A stretch of DNA of 64,000 nt from positions 1,185,501 through 1,249,500 of the forward strand of contig NZ_CP127173.1 of assembly GCF_030264295.1 (NCBI RefSeq). Direction: 5' to 3'. Each line of letters opens with the position of its first letter. The stretch's first letter is position 1. The notes below the pieces were generated by a model. That model saw nothing but the letters and a program-made list of their open reading frames with translations. It had not been told where the DNA came from and made no database searches. This document shows positions 47,002 to 55,454 of this stretch, piece by piece. Source of the stretch: Amycolatopsis nalaikhensis (lineage in GTDB: Bacteria > Actinomycetota > Actinomycetes > Mycobacteriales > Pseudonocardiaceae). The position numbers were made by a program, and so were the translations under genes.

Positions 47002-47062
47002 GCTTGCTCGTTGCAAGCTAGCTGCGGCCGACTGTACGGCGTAGACTTGCTCGGAGCAAGTC
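47002..47062. promoter_or_regulatory. HxlR operator candidates
   Basis: Two related palindromes: GCTTGC (47002-47007) with GCAAGC (47013-47018), and GACTTGCTC (47044-47052) with GAGCAAGTC (47054-47062), which is perfect around one central base. Both contain CTTGC/GCAAG. They lie between the divergent SDR and HxlR genes, the second just 20 bases before the HxlR start. Confidence 0.72.
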
Positions 47063-47082
47063 AGGTAGGAGGGATCACAGTC

Positions 47083-47574
47083 ATGAGCCGCCGCATCACC
47101 TGGGAGGACGCGTCCTGCCCGATCGCCCGCGCCGCCGACGTCCTCGCCGAGCCGTGGACGCTGCTGATCCTGCGCAACGCGACCGCGGGCACCACCCGGT
47201 TCGAGGACTTCCGCGCCCAGCTCGGCATCGCCGACAACGTGCTGACGACCCGGCTGGCCAAGCTGGTCGAGCGCGGGCTGCTGACGAAGCTCCCCTACCG
47301 CGACGGCGGCCGCACCCGGCACGAATACCGCCTGACGAAGGCGGGTTCGGACGCGTTGCCGGTGCTGCACGCACTCGGCGCGTGGGGTGACGCCCACACT
47401 TCGTCAGCGAGCGCGTACGGGCCGATGAAGCTCGTCCACACGAAGTGCGGCGCGCTGACCCGGCCGGGCGAAAAGTGCGACGTCTGCGGAAAACCGCTGG
47501 TCAGGGACGACTTGGCGTGGCGCGGCTCGTGGCTGACCGAGGGCGAGATCCCCCTGGCGGAGCCCGTCGGCTGA
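47083..47574 (+). CDS. HxlR-family transcriptional regulator
   Basis: A 163-residue winged-helix regulator. The family N-terminal Cys is in WEDASCPIARAADVLAEPWTLLILRNA, followed by the recognition helix in LGIADNVLTTRLAKLVERGLL and the wing YRDGGRTRHEYRLTKAG. A C-terminal extension has two Cys pairs (KCGALTRPGEKCDVCGKPL) that could bind zinc. ATG at 47083 has GGAGGG upstream. It faces the SDR across palindromes and most likely represses that gene and itself, with the conserved Cys as a possible redox or electrophile sensor. Confidence 0.92.
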   Translation: MSRRITWEDASCPIARAADVLAEPWTLLILRNATAGTTRFEDFRAQLGIADNVLTTRLAKLVERGLLTKLPYRDGGRTRHEYRLTKAGSDALPVLHALGAWGDAHTSSASAYGPMKLVHTKCGALTRPGEKCDVCGKPLVRDDLAWRGSWLTEGEIPLAEPVG

Positions 47575-47749
47575 GCCGGACGGCGCATCCTCGTATGCGC
47601 GCCCACGCATGTCAAGACTCCTCGATGGTTGGTAAATCACCGTTCGCCGTGCAGTACGAAAGTCGGGTCACAAGAGCCGGGCGATTCCGTAGGTTCGGTC
47701 CCCAGCGCGCGCAAACCCGGCAAATTCCCCACGGCAAGGAGTCGTCCCG

Positions 47750-48305
47750 ATGTCCAGGAAGTACCTGCTGCCCGGCGCCGCCGTCGCTCTGGCGATGATC
47801 GCCACGCCGCTGACGGCCGGCCCGGCCTTCGCGGCCCCGGAAGCGGCCACGGTCGTCTACTACGACACCTCGGACGCCCCGACCTTCCGCGACGTGATCA
47901 ACGCCGGCGCGGCCAACTGGAACGCGGCGGTGTCGAACGTCAAGCTCCAGGAGAAGCTCCTCGGGTGCCACGCTGCACTACACCGAGGGCAACGACCCGC
48001 GCGGCTCGTACGCGCAGACCGACGGCCACGGCAGCGGCACGATCTTCATCGACTACACGCAGGCCGAGCAGTACAACCAGACCCGCATCGCGGCCCACGA
48101 GACCGGGCACGCGCTGGGCCTGCCGGACCACTACGAAGGCCCGTGCTCGGAGCTGATGTCGGGCGGCGGCCCCGGCCCGTCCTGCACCAACGCGAACCCG
48201 AACGCGGACGAGTCCGCGAAGGTGGAGTCGTTGTGGGCCAACGGTTTCGCCGGGGCACGCAAGGCCCCGACCCGCGTGTACGAAGTGACCATGCCGGTCA
48301 AGTGA
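47750..48305 (+). pseudogene. Snapalysin-type secreted metalloprotease, frameshifted
   Basis: An M7 (snapalysin) zinc protease of about 184 residues if repaired. The signal peptide (MSRKYLLPGAAVALAMIATP) and start of the mature domain ([25 protein letters not shown]) are in one frame. The zinc site [17 protein letters not shown] (HExxHxxGxxD) and the rest ([14 protein letters not shown]...) are in another. The break is at about 47957: GAGAAGCTCCTCG would read on correctly without one C. The length is 3n+1 and no other damage is seen. It is either a new pseudogene or a base-call error. A strong terminator hairpin follows. Confidence 0.88.
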
Positions 48306-48322
48306 GGTAGGTCTGCCGCGGC

Positions 48323-48372
48323 TTGTCGTGAGTGTTTAGGGCGGTTCTAACCGCCCTAAACACTCACGACAA
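48323..48372. terminator. Long perfect hairpin between convergent genes
   Basis: A 24-bp perfect stem (48323-48346 and 48349-48372) with the centre GGTTCTAACC. The arm carries GTCGTGAGTG at the base and TTTAGGGCGG nearer the loop. It lies between the convergent snapalysin and GntR genes, so it can end both transcripts. The base and loop words match the IS-split hairpin at 33593/35065. Confidence 0.88.
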
Positions 48373-48383
48373 CCGGCGCCGGG

Positions 48384-49055
48384 TCAGAGGCGAGACAACA
48401 GCCTGTCGCGGGCCACTTCGAGGTGGTCCGCCATCGCCTTCTTCGCCGCCGCCGCGTGGCCCGCGATCAGCGCGTCCACGATCACCGCGTGCTCGGAGAT
48501 CGTCTGCTCGCCGAACGGCTGGTTGTAGTTCAGCCGGAAGAAGTGCAGGTGGCAGTGGGTCCGCGCGAAGGCCTGCTCGACCGCCGCGTTGCCGGCCAGG
48601 TGGAGGATCAGCTCGTGCAGCCGCTGGTCGTGCGCCGTCAACGCCTTGTAGTCGCGGTACGCGTCCTCGGCCGGTGCCGCCGGGCACGTCGCCAGCTCGG
48701 CTCGCAGCAGCGCCACGTTCTCGTCCGACATCGCCTTCGCCGCCAGCGCCGCCGACGGCGGCTCCAGCAGCAACCGCAGCGCGTACATGTCGTCGACTTC
48801 CTTGCGGTTCAGCAGTTCCGTGACGCGGTAGCCGCGCAGCGGGAGCCTGCTGACGAGCTCCTCGGACTCCAGCCGGGCCAGCGCTTCCCGCACCGGGGTG
48901 CCCGAGACCCCCAGCTCGCGGGCGATCTCGTCGATGTTGATCCGCGCGCCGGGCTCGATGCCGTCGTTCATGATCAGCGCGCGGATCTGCTCGTAGACGC
49001 CGTCGGCCAGCACCTGCCTGCCCGGCAGGGCTTCGAGCCGCCGTCCGCCGTCCAT
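48384..49055 (-). CDS. GntR-family (FCD-type) transcriptional regulator
   Basis: A 223-residue FadR-subfamily regulator. The winged helix is VYEQIRALIMNDGIEPGARINIDEIARELGVSGTPVREALARLESEELV. The all-helical FCD domain has metal-type ligands Asp/His in DQRLHELILHLAGN and HAVIVDALIAGH. It is the last gene of the carbohydrate operon, 27 bases after the binding-protein gene. The palindrome GATCCTATAGGATC before the first gene is a likely site, so it probably feeds back on the whole operon. Confidence 0.92.
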   Translation of the reverse strand: MDGGRRLEALPGRQVLADGVYEQIRALIMNDGIEPGARINIDEIARELGVSGTPVREALARLESEELVSRLPLRGYRVTELLNRKEVDDMYALRLLLEPPSAALAAKAMSDENVALLRAELATCPAAPAEDAYRDYKALTAHDQRLHELILHLAGNAAVEQAFARTHCHLHFFRLNYNQPFGEQTISEHAVIVDALIAGHAAAAKKAMADHLEVARDRLLSRL

Positions 49056-49082
49056 CGGTCCCCTCTCGATCGTCCGTCCAGG

Positions 49083-50438
49083 CTACTGCTTGCCCAGCAC
49101 CTGACGGCTCTTCTCGGCCATTTCGGCGAACACGTTGTCGTCGCGCTGGTGCGCGAAGTACGCCTCGAACAGCGGCCGTTCCGCGTCCTGCAGCGCCGCG
49201 CCGTTGCCGTAGACGACGGCGGGCACGAGCGAGCCGTCCTTCAGCATCGACGTGAACACCGACAGGTCGACGCCCTGGCCCTTCATCGCCGCGGCCGCCG
49301 CGTCCATCGAAGCCGGGATCGACGGGAAGAACGTGCCGCTCGCCCCGGCCGCCGACTGGCACTCCGGCGACCCCATGTAGGACACCCACTTCCAGCTGAG
49401 ATCGGGGTTCTTGGTCCCGGCCCAGATGTTGTTGCCGTTGGAGTTGGACAGCAGCGAGCGCTTCCCCGTCGGGCCCAGCACGGTCGGCGTGATCCCGACC
49501 TTGACACCGGGCAGCTTCGCGAACGTGCCCGCCGTCCACGAGCCGGCCGTCTCCATCGCGACCTTGCCCGAGCCGATCAGGTCGGTGTCGCTGATCGTCG
49601 CCTGGCCGCCGGTGGTGAACGTGCCGATCTTCGGCGCGAACCCGCGGTCGGTCAGCGACCGCACCCAGCGCAGGGTCTTGGCGAACACCGGGTCCGCGTA
49701 GTTGAAGGTCGTCGGCCAGGACTGCTTGTCGGCCAGCCGCCAGCCCGTGGTCATCGCGAACGAGCTCCACGTCGACTCGCCGATGAAGTCGCGCGAGGCC
49801 AGCTGGCCGGTGCCGTAGGTGGCGACGTGGTCCTTGTCGAAGCCGGGCTGGTCGCCGCGCACGCCGTTCCTGTCGACGCTCAGGTGCGCCGCGACCTTCT
49901 CGAACGTCCCGCCGTCGTCGGGGTTCCAGGTCAGCTTCGCCAGGTCTTCCGGCTGGTACCCGGCCTTCGTGATGGCGTCGACGTTGTAGTACAGCCCGGT
50001 CGCGGACCAGTCGAGCGGCAGCGCGTACTGCTTGCCGTCGGTGAACTTCCACGAGTCGACGCCGACCGAGAACCGCTTGAGGTCGAACTTGTCGCGGGCG
50101 ATCAGGTCGTCGAGCGGCAGCAGCTGGTGCTGGGCGGCGTAGGCCTGGAAGTACTGGACGCTGTTCTGGAACGCGTCCGGCGCGGTGCCGCCGACGAACC
50201 CGGCGGTGAGCTTGGTGAAGTAGTCGTCCACGTTGTACTGCGTGATCTTCACCGTGGTGCCGGGGTTGGCCTTCTCGAACGCGGACGCGCACGTCTGGTA
50301 GGCCGCGGCCTGCTTGTCGTCCCAGGTCCACCAGTTGACGGTGTTCCCGCCGCCGCTCGCCGAGCCGCCCCCGCAGGCGGCCGTCAACGCTCCCGGCGTC
50401 GCCACCAGACCGGCGGCCGCCGCTACCCGAACCTTCAT
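49083..50438 (-). CDS. Sugar ABC transporter substrate-binding lipoprotein
   Basis: A 451-residue family 1 (CUT1-type) solute-binding protein. The N-terminus MKVRVAAAAGLVATPGALTAAC carries the lipobox (LTAAC). The mature fold reads VNWWTWDDKQAAAYQTC, then GTTVKITQYNVDDYFTKLTAGFVGGTAPD, a typical sugar-binding start. Trp and Asp residues for sugar stacking are frequent (WWTWDD, PLDWSATGLYYN). It would deliver an oligosaccharide to the two permeases upstream. ATG overlaps the esterase stop (ATGA). Having the binding protein after the enzymes rather than before the permeases is unusual. Confidence 0.93.
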   Translation of the reverse strand: MKVRVAAAAGLVATPGALTAACGGGSASGGGNTVNWWTWDDKQAAAYQTCASAFEKANPGTTVKITQYNVDDYFTKLTAGFVGGTAPDAFQNSVQYFQAYAAQHQLLPLDDLIARDKFDLKRFSVGVDSWKFTDGKQYALPLDWSATGLYYNVDAITKAGYQPEDLAKLTWNPDDGGTFEKVAAHLSVDRNGVRGDQPGFDKDHVATYGTGQLASRDFIGESTWSSFAMTTGWRLADKQSWPTTFNYADPVFAKTLRWVRSLTDRGFAPKIGTFTTGGQATISDTDLIGSGKVAMETAGSWTAGTFAKLPGVKVGITPTVLGPTGKRSLLSNSNGNNIWAGTKNPDLSWKWVSYMGSPECQSAAGASGTFFPSIPASMDAAAAAMKGQGVDLSVFTSMLKDGSLVPAVVYGNGAALQDAERPLFEAYFAHQRDDNVFAEMAEKSRQVLGKQ

Positions 50439-51400
50439 GTCAGCTCCTTTGTGGACGTCAGGATGGGCTGGAACCCGTCGAGCACGGCGCGGACGTCATC
50501 GGCGCCCCCGGCTTCGTGGCCGTTGTACTCCCAGACGGCGAGTTCCTTCGGACCCTGGTATTCGTGGTAGGCACCGAACACTGTGGACGGTGGCACGATG
50601 CCGTCCATCAGGCCGACGCTGAACCACGCGGGTGCCGTGGCCCGCGCGGCGAACCCGACACCGTCGAAATAGGACAGGACGTCGAAGACGCGCGAGACCG
50701 CGTCGCGGTGGTCGGCCAGGTAGCGCGACAGCTCGACGTACGGCCGTTCGCCGCCGATCAGGCTGGCCCGCCGGAAGTCGCAGAGGAACGGCGCCTGCGC
50801 GTGCAGGGCCGCGACGTCCGGGACGAGACCCGCGGTGGCGAGCGCGATGCCGCCGCCTTGGCTGTTGCCGAGCACCGCGACCCGCGCCGGGTCGACGTGC
50901 TCCAGCGCGCGGGCGGTGTCGACCGCGCGCACGGCGTCGGTGAAGATCCGCCGGTAGACGTACGTCTCGCGGCTTTCGATGCCCCGCGTCAGGTGGCCGG
51001 GGTACGCCGGGCCGCTGCCGACCGGGTCGGGCGTCACCCCGCCCTGACCGCGCACGTCGACCTGGAGGTGCGCGTACCCGGCCGACGCCCAGTGCAGCTC
51101 CTGCAACGCGCTGCCGCGGCTGCCGCCGTAGCCGTGGAACTGGACGATCGCGGGCAGTGGCCCCTCGGCCCCGCGCGGCAGCCGCAGCCAGGCCCGCAGC
51201 CGGTGCCCGCCGAAGCCGGAGTACGTCACGTCGTACACGTCGAGTGTCCGCAGCGGCGTCTCGACCGGCGTCAGGTCCACCGCCAGGTCGTGCTCGCGGG
51301 CTTCGGCCAGGGTCGAGGCCCAGAAGGCGTCGAAGTCCGCGGGGGCTTCGTAGCCGCTGCGGTACTCCCACAGGGCGTCGAGACCGAGGTCGGTGAGCAT
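50435..51400 (-). CDS. Acetyl xylan esterase / cephalosporin C deacetylase family
   Basis: A 321-residue carbohydrate esterase family 7 enzyme. The nucleophile elbow is VAVLGNSQGGGIALATAG. The oxyanion region is QFHGYGGSRGSALQELHW, and the conserved VDVRGQGG follows. The late Asp is in GLMDGIVPPSTVFGAYH and the His in EYNGHEAGG. These enzymes remove O-acetyl groups from xylo-oligosaccharides and similar sugars in the cytoplasm, as no signal peptide is present. ATG overlaps the GH95 stop by one base, with AAGGA upstream. It suggests that the imported sugar is acetylated. Confidence 0.92.
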   Translation of the reverse strand: MLTDLGLDALWEYRSGYEAPADFDAFWASTLAEAREHDLAVDLTPVETPLRTLDVYDVTYSGFGGHRLRAWLRLPRGAEGPLPAIVQFHGYGGSRGSALQELHWASAGYAHLQVDVRGQGGVTPDPVGSGPAYPGHLTRGIESRETYVYRRIFTDAVRAVDTARALEHVDPARVAVLGNSQGGGIALATAGLVPDVAALHAQAPFLCDFRRASLIGGERPYVELSRYLADHRDAVSRVFDVLSYFDGVGFAARATAPAWFSVGLMDGIVPPSTVFGAYHEYQGPKELAVWEYNGHEAGGADDVRAVLDGFQPILTSTKELT

Positions 51401-53685
51401 CACAGTCCTTTCAGGACGGTCGATTCGCCGGTCCGCAGCCACAGCTCGGTTTCGCGGCCGCGGTAGCGCACGCGCACCGGCTCGGCCGGGTCGCCGGACA
51501 GCCGCCGCAGCACCGCGTAGACGAGGTCGCCGCCCCGCCATTCGACGTCGGCCGCGAGCCCGCCGCGGCAGCGCAGTCCCCGGGCTTCGCCTTCGGTCCA
51601 CTCCGCGGGCAGCGCGGGCAGCAGCGTCACGACGCCGGTTTGGCTCTGCACCACCAGTTCGGCGAGCCCGGCCAGGAAGCCGTAGTTGCCGTCGATCTGG
51701 AACGGCGGGTGCGTGCTGAACAGGTTGGGCAGCAGGCCGCCCCACTCGGAGCCGTCGACCGGCGCGTCGCGGTGGCGGTCACCGGTGAACGGCTGGGCCG
51801 CCTCGTCGAGGAGCTTCCGCGCGGTCTCGCCGTCGCCGAGGCGGGCGCGCAGCGCGATCTTCCAGGCCCACGACCAGCCCATCGCGCCGGGTCCGCGCCG
51901 CTCGAGGACCCGCCGCGCCGCTTCGGCCAGCTCGGGCGTCGCGACGGCGTCGATCTGCCCGAGCGGGTAGAGCGCGACGAGGTGCGAGAGGTGCCGGTGC
52001 GTCGGGTCCTCTTCGGTCAGGTCCTCGGCCCACTCCCCCAACCGCCCGTCGGAGAGCACGGGCAGCGGGCGCAGGCGCGGCAAGGCCGCCGCGATCTCGG
52101 TGCACACCGGGTCGTAGACGCCGAGTTCTCCGGCCGCGGCGAGACTCCGTTCGAACACGGCCCGGATCAGCGCGACGTCCATGGTCGCCGAGTACGTCAG
52201 CGACTCCTTCGTCCCGGCGTCGGAGAGGAACAGGTTCTCCGGCGACGTCGACGGGCAGGTGTCGAGGAAGCCGTCGTGCTCGACCAGCCAGTCCAGGCAG
52301 AACTCGGCGCAGCCGCGCAGCAGCGGCCACGCCGTCGAGGCGAGGAAGCCGCGGTCGCGCGTGAAGTCGTAGTGCTCCCAGGCGTGCTGGACCAGCCACG
52401 CGCCGCCCAGCTGCCAGAGCGCCCACGACGGGTTGCCGTGGCCCATGCCGGCCGGCAGCGCCCAGCCCCACGGGTCGGTGTTGTGGTGGGTGACCCAGCC
52501 GCGGGCGCCGTACATCTCCCGCGCGACGTCGGCGCCCGTGCTCGCGAGCTTGCCGAGCAGGTCGAACAGCGGCAGGTGGCACTCGCCGAGCCCGGTCGTC
52601 TCGGCGGCCCAGTAGTTCATCTGCGTGTTGATGTTGATCGTGTAGTTCGACGACCAGGCCGGGCGGAGGTCGTCGTTCCAGATGCCCTGCAGGTTCGCCG
52701 GGGGCGCGCCGGGCCGTGACGCGCTCGCCAGGAGGTAGCGGCCGTACTGGAAGAGGACGGTCGCGGTCAGCTGATCATCTTTGCCCGTCAAGAGGTCCGC
52801 GACGTCGTGGGTGCCGCCGCGGCGGTCGCCGATCCGCAGGCTCGACGCGGCGAGCAGCGGCCGCAGGTCCGCCTCGTGCGCTCGCCGCAACGCCTCGGCT
52901 CCGGTGGCGATGGCGGCTTCGGCGAGCACGGCCGCGCGCCGCCGGTGCTCGTCGCGGGTGTGCTGGCGGTCGCCGATCCAGGCGTCGTACGCGCTGGTCG
53001 AACTGGCCAGGACGACCAGAACACCCGCCCCGGTCCGGGCGATCCGGACGGAAACCGCGCCGAACGGGTCGTACCCCTCGACGGTCCCGTACCGCAGCGG
53101 CTCCGCGACCTGCGGTTCGTGCCGCGGCGCGCCGTCGACCGGGATCTCGATGCCGAGGTCGAGGCCGTCGCGCGACACCTCCCGCAGCGGTGTCGACACA
53201 TCGACTTCGACGTCGATCGGGCCGGTCAGCGCGACGCAGAGGACCTGCGCGGGACGGCTCACCCAGGTCGTGCGCTCGACGTCGTGGCCGTCGATGGTGA
53301 GCCGCTCGGTGACGACCCCGCTGTCCAGGTTGAGCGTCCGGCCGTGCGAGACCCCGTCGGGCAACGTCAGCCAAAGGTCCACATAGGGCAGGAACTCCTG
53401 GCTGTACGGCCCTTCGAACGCCATCAGGAGTTCTTCCGCGCGCCGGAAGTCCTTCGCGAACACGGCTTCGCGCACCTCGGCGAGCCGGTCCGGCCCGGCG
53501 TCGATGTCGCTCAATGCGGCGGCGGGGCCGTTCGGCGTGCCCGACCAGACGGTCGCGTCGTTGACCTGGACGCGCGTGCGGCCGGGACCGCCGAAGACCA
53601 TCGCGCCGAGGCGGCCGTTGCCGACCGGCAGGGCCTCGGTCCAGTCGTGCGCCGGGTGCGGCCAGGAAAGCAGGAGATCCGTCAT
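51400..53685 (-). CDS. GH95 family glycosidase (alpha-L-fucosidase/galactosidase)
   Basis: A 761-residue intracellular enzyme of family 95, which removes alpha-1,2-linked L-fucose or L-galactose by inversion. The N-terminal beta domain begins WTEALPVGNGRLGAMVFGG. The (alpha/alpha)6 core has LQGIWNDDLRPAWSSNYTIN and INTQMNYWAAE (catalytic Asn/Asp region), VTHHNTDPWGW, and the general-acid Glu region CPSTSPENLF. No signal peptide is seen. Its ATG overlaps the permease stop (ATGA), so it is translated with the transporter. Together with GH27 and the esterase it points to a branched, acetylated plant glycan. Confidence 0.93.
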   Translation of the reverse strand: MTDLLLSWPHPAHDWTEALPVGNGRLGAMVFGGPGRTRVQVNDATVWSGTPNGPAAALSDIDAGPDRLAEVREAVFAKDFRRAEELLMAFEGPYSQEFLPYVDLWLTLPDGVSHGRTLNLDSGVVTERLTIDGHDVERTTWVSRPAQVLCVALTGPIDVEVDVSTPLREVSRDGLDLGIEIPVDGAPRHEPQVAEPLRYGTVEGYDPFGAVSVRIARTGAGVLVVLASSTSAYDAWIGDRQHTRDEHRRRAAVLAEAAIATGAEALRRAHEADLRPLLAASSLRIGDRRGGTHDVADLLTGKDDQLTATVLFQYGRYLLASASRPGAPPANLQGIWNDDLRPAWSSNYTININTQMNYWAAETTGLGECHLPLFDLLGKLASTGADVAREMYGARGWVTHHNTDPWGWALPAGMGHGNPSWALWQLGGAWLVQHAWEHYDFTRDRGFLASTAWPLLRGCAEFCLDWLVEHDGFLDTCPSTSPENLFLSDAGTKESLTYSATMDVALIRAVFERSLAAAGELGVYDPVCTEIAAALPRLRPLPVLSDGRLGEWAEDLTEEDPTHRHLSHLVALYPLGQIDAVATPELAEAARRVLERRGPGAMGWSWAWKIALRARLGDGETARKLLDEAAQPFTGDRHRDAPVDGSEWGGLLPNLFSTHPPFQIDGNYGFLAGLAELVVQSQTGVVTLLPALPAEWTEGEARGLRCRGGLAADVEWRGGDLVYAVLRRLSGDPAEPVRVRYRGRETELWLRTGESTVLKGL

Positions 53686-54560
53686 TTCAACCCCGTGAAG
53701 CCGATCGAGTTCACCAGGCGGCGGCCGAACGCCACGAACAGCAGGAGCATCGGCAGCGCCGCGACGAGCGTGGCGGCCATCAGGCCCGCCCAGTCCAGCG
53801 CCGCCTGCGGCGAGGACTGCTTGAACACCGCGAGCGCCAGCGTCAGCGGCCGCACGGTGTCGTCGTTGGTGACCAGCAACGGCCACAGGTAGTCGTTCCA
53901 GGTGGTGATGAACGTCAGCAGCGCCAGCGTCGCGATCGGGGCCGCGCTCATCGGGAGCACGATGCGGAAGCAGACGCGCAGCGGGCCCGCGCCGTCGATG
54001 ATCGCGGCCTCCTCGATCTCGTTGCTCAGCCCGAGCATGAACTGGCGCAGGAAGAAGATGTTGAACGCTGAAAAGAACGCCGTCGGCAGGATCATCCCGC
54101 CGAAGGTGTTGAGCAGCCCCAGGTCCTTGACCAGCACGAAGTTCGGCAGCAGCGTCAGCACCTGCGGCACCATCAGCGCGCTCAGCAGCAGGCCGAACAC
54201 GACGTTGCGCCCCTTCCACCGCAACCGCGAGAAGGCGAACGCGGCCAGCGCGGAGAAGAACACCGTGCAGACGGTCAGCAGAACCGCGTAGATCACTGAA
54301 TTCCGCAGTGCGAGCAGCAGGTCGATCGACGCACCGGACCCGCCCTGCGCCGCGGCTTCGGCCGGAGTGGCCAGGCCGAGAGCGCGTTTGAACGCCCCCA
54401 GCGTGAAGCCCACCGGCAGCGGCGACGACGGGTCCGTGGCCAGCGCGTAGTTGTTCGACAGCGCGGTCCGCACGATCCAGTAGAACGGGAAGATCGTGAC
54501 GACCAGCACGAGCGCGAGGTAGGCCCAGGCGACGGCCCGGCCCGCCGAGATCCGGCGCAT
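53682..54560 (-). CDS. Sugar ABC transporter permease (MalG type)
   Basis: A 292-residue permease with six membrane helices. The first is AWAYLALVLVVTIFPFYWIV, and a large periplasmic loop follows. The cytoplasmic EAA motif is EIEEAAIIDGAGPLRVCFRIVLPMSAAPI, which docks the ATPase. The tail LVNSIGFTGLK is typical of CUT1 permeases. It follows the partner permease by 7 bases and its stop overlaps GH95. No ATPase gene is in the operon, so a shared MsiK-like ATPase encoded elsewhere is expected, as is usual in actinomycetes. Confidence 0.93.
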   Translation of the reverse strand: MRRISAGRAVAWAYLALVLVVTIFPFYWIVRTALSNNYALATDPSSPLPVGFTLGAFKRALGLATPAEAAAQGGSGASIDLLLALRNSVIYAVLLTVCTVFFSALAAFAFSRLRWKGRNVVFGLLLSALMVPQVLTLLPNFVLVKDLGLLNTFGGMILPTAFFSAFNIFFLRQFMLGLSNEIEEAAIIDGAGPLRVCFRIVLPMSAAPIATLALLTFITTWNDYLWPLLVTNDDTVRPLTLALAVFKQSSPQAALDWAGLMAATLVAALPMLLLFVAFGRRLVNSIGFTGLK

Positions 54561-54567
54561 GGTCCCC

Positions 54568-55443
54568 TCAGTTCGTATCCGACTCGCCCGCGCGAGCCAT
54601 CCGGAGCTGGGCGAAGGTGACAGCGGCCAGCAGCACGAACAGGGCGAGCGACATCGTCGCGGCGTACCCGAAGTCGAACTGGCCGAACGCCTTGTCGTAG
54701 ATGTACATCTGCAGCACCTTCGACGCGTTCGCCGGACCGCCCTTGGTGGTGACCTGCACGATGTCGAAGATCTGGAACGAGCTGATCACGGTGAGCACCA
54801 CGACCATCACCAGGATCGGCCGCAGCAGCGGCACGGTGAGCCGGCGGAACATCTGCGGCTCGCTCGCGCCGTCGATCCGGCCCGCTTCGTACACAGTGGA
54901 CGGGATGGTCTGCAGCCCGGCGAAGATCAGCACCGCGTTGTAGCCCATGGACTTCCACACGTTGAGCCCCGCCAGCGTCGGCACCGCCCACGCCCCGGAC
55001 CCGAAGAACAGCACCGGCTCGCCGGTGAGCTTCGTGAGCAGGACGTTGACGATGCCGAGCTGCGGGTCGAGCATCCACGACCAGACGAGCGCGGTGACCA
55101 CGCCGGAGATGAGGAACGGCAGGATCATCAGCCCGCGGACCGTGGCCGAGACGGCGAGCCGGTGCAGGATCACCGCCGTCACCAGCGAGACCAGCACGCC
55201 CAGCACCACCGAGAGCGCCACGAAGTAGACCGTGACGAGCAGGGAGTGCCAGAACTCGCCGTCGGTGAAGAGTTGTTCGAAGTTGCCGAGGCCGATCCAC
55301 CGGGGTTCGGTGAGCACGTGGAACTCGGTGAAGCTCAGGTAGAGCCCGCGCAGGGTCGGGTAGGCGAAGAACACCGCGAACCCGGCGAGCGCGGGCGCGA
55401 TGAGCAGCCACGCGATCGGCGCGTCGTGCCGGTGGGCGGCCAC
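54568..55443 (-). CDS. Sugar ABC transporter permease (MalF/UgpA type)
   Basis: A 291-residue CUT1 permease. The N-terminal helix is IAWLLIAPALAGFAVFFAYP, and the EAA motif reads VYEAGRIDGASEPQMFRRLTVPLLRPI. About six membrane helices are predicted. GTG at 55443 has GGAGG, which overlaps the end of the GH27 gene. With the MalG-type partner it forms the membrane channel for the sugar captured by the lipoprotein at 49083. Confidence 0.93.
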   Translation of the reverse strand: MAAHRHDAPIAWLLIAPALAGFAVFFAYPTLRGLYLSFTEFHVLTEPRWIGLGNFEQLFTDGEFWHSLLVTVYFVALSVVLGVLVSLVTAVILHRLAVSATVRGLMILPFLISGVVTALVWSWMLDPQLGIVNVLLTKLTGEPVLFFGSGAWAVPTLAGLNVWKSMGYNAVLIFAGLQTIPSTVYEAGRIDGASEPQMFRRLTVPLLRPILVMVVVLTVISSFQIFDIVQVTTKGGPANASKVLQMYIYDKAFGQFDFGYAATMSLALFVLLAAVTFAQLRMARAGESDTN

Positions 55444-55454
55444 GGCGACCTCCT

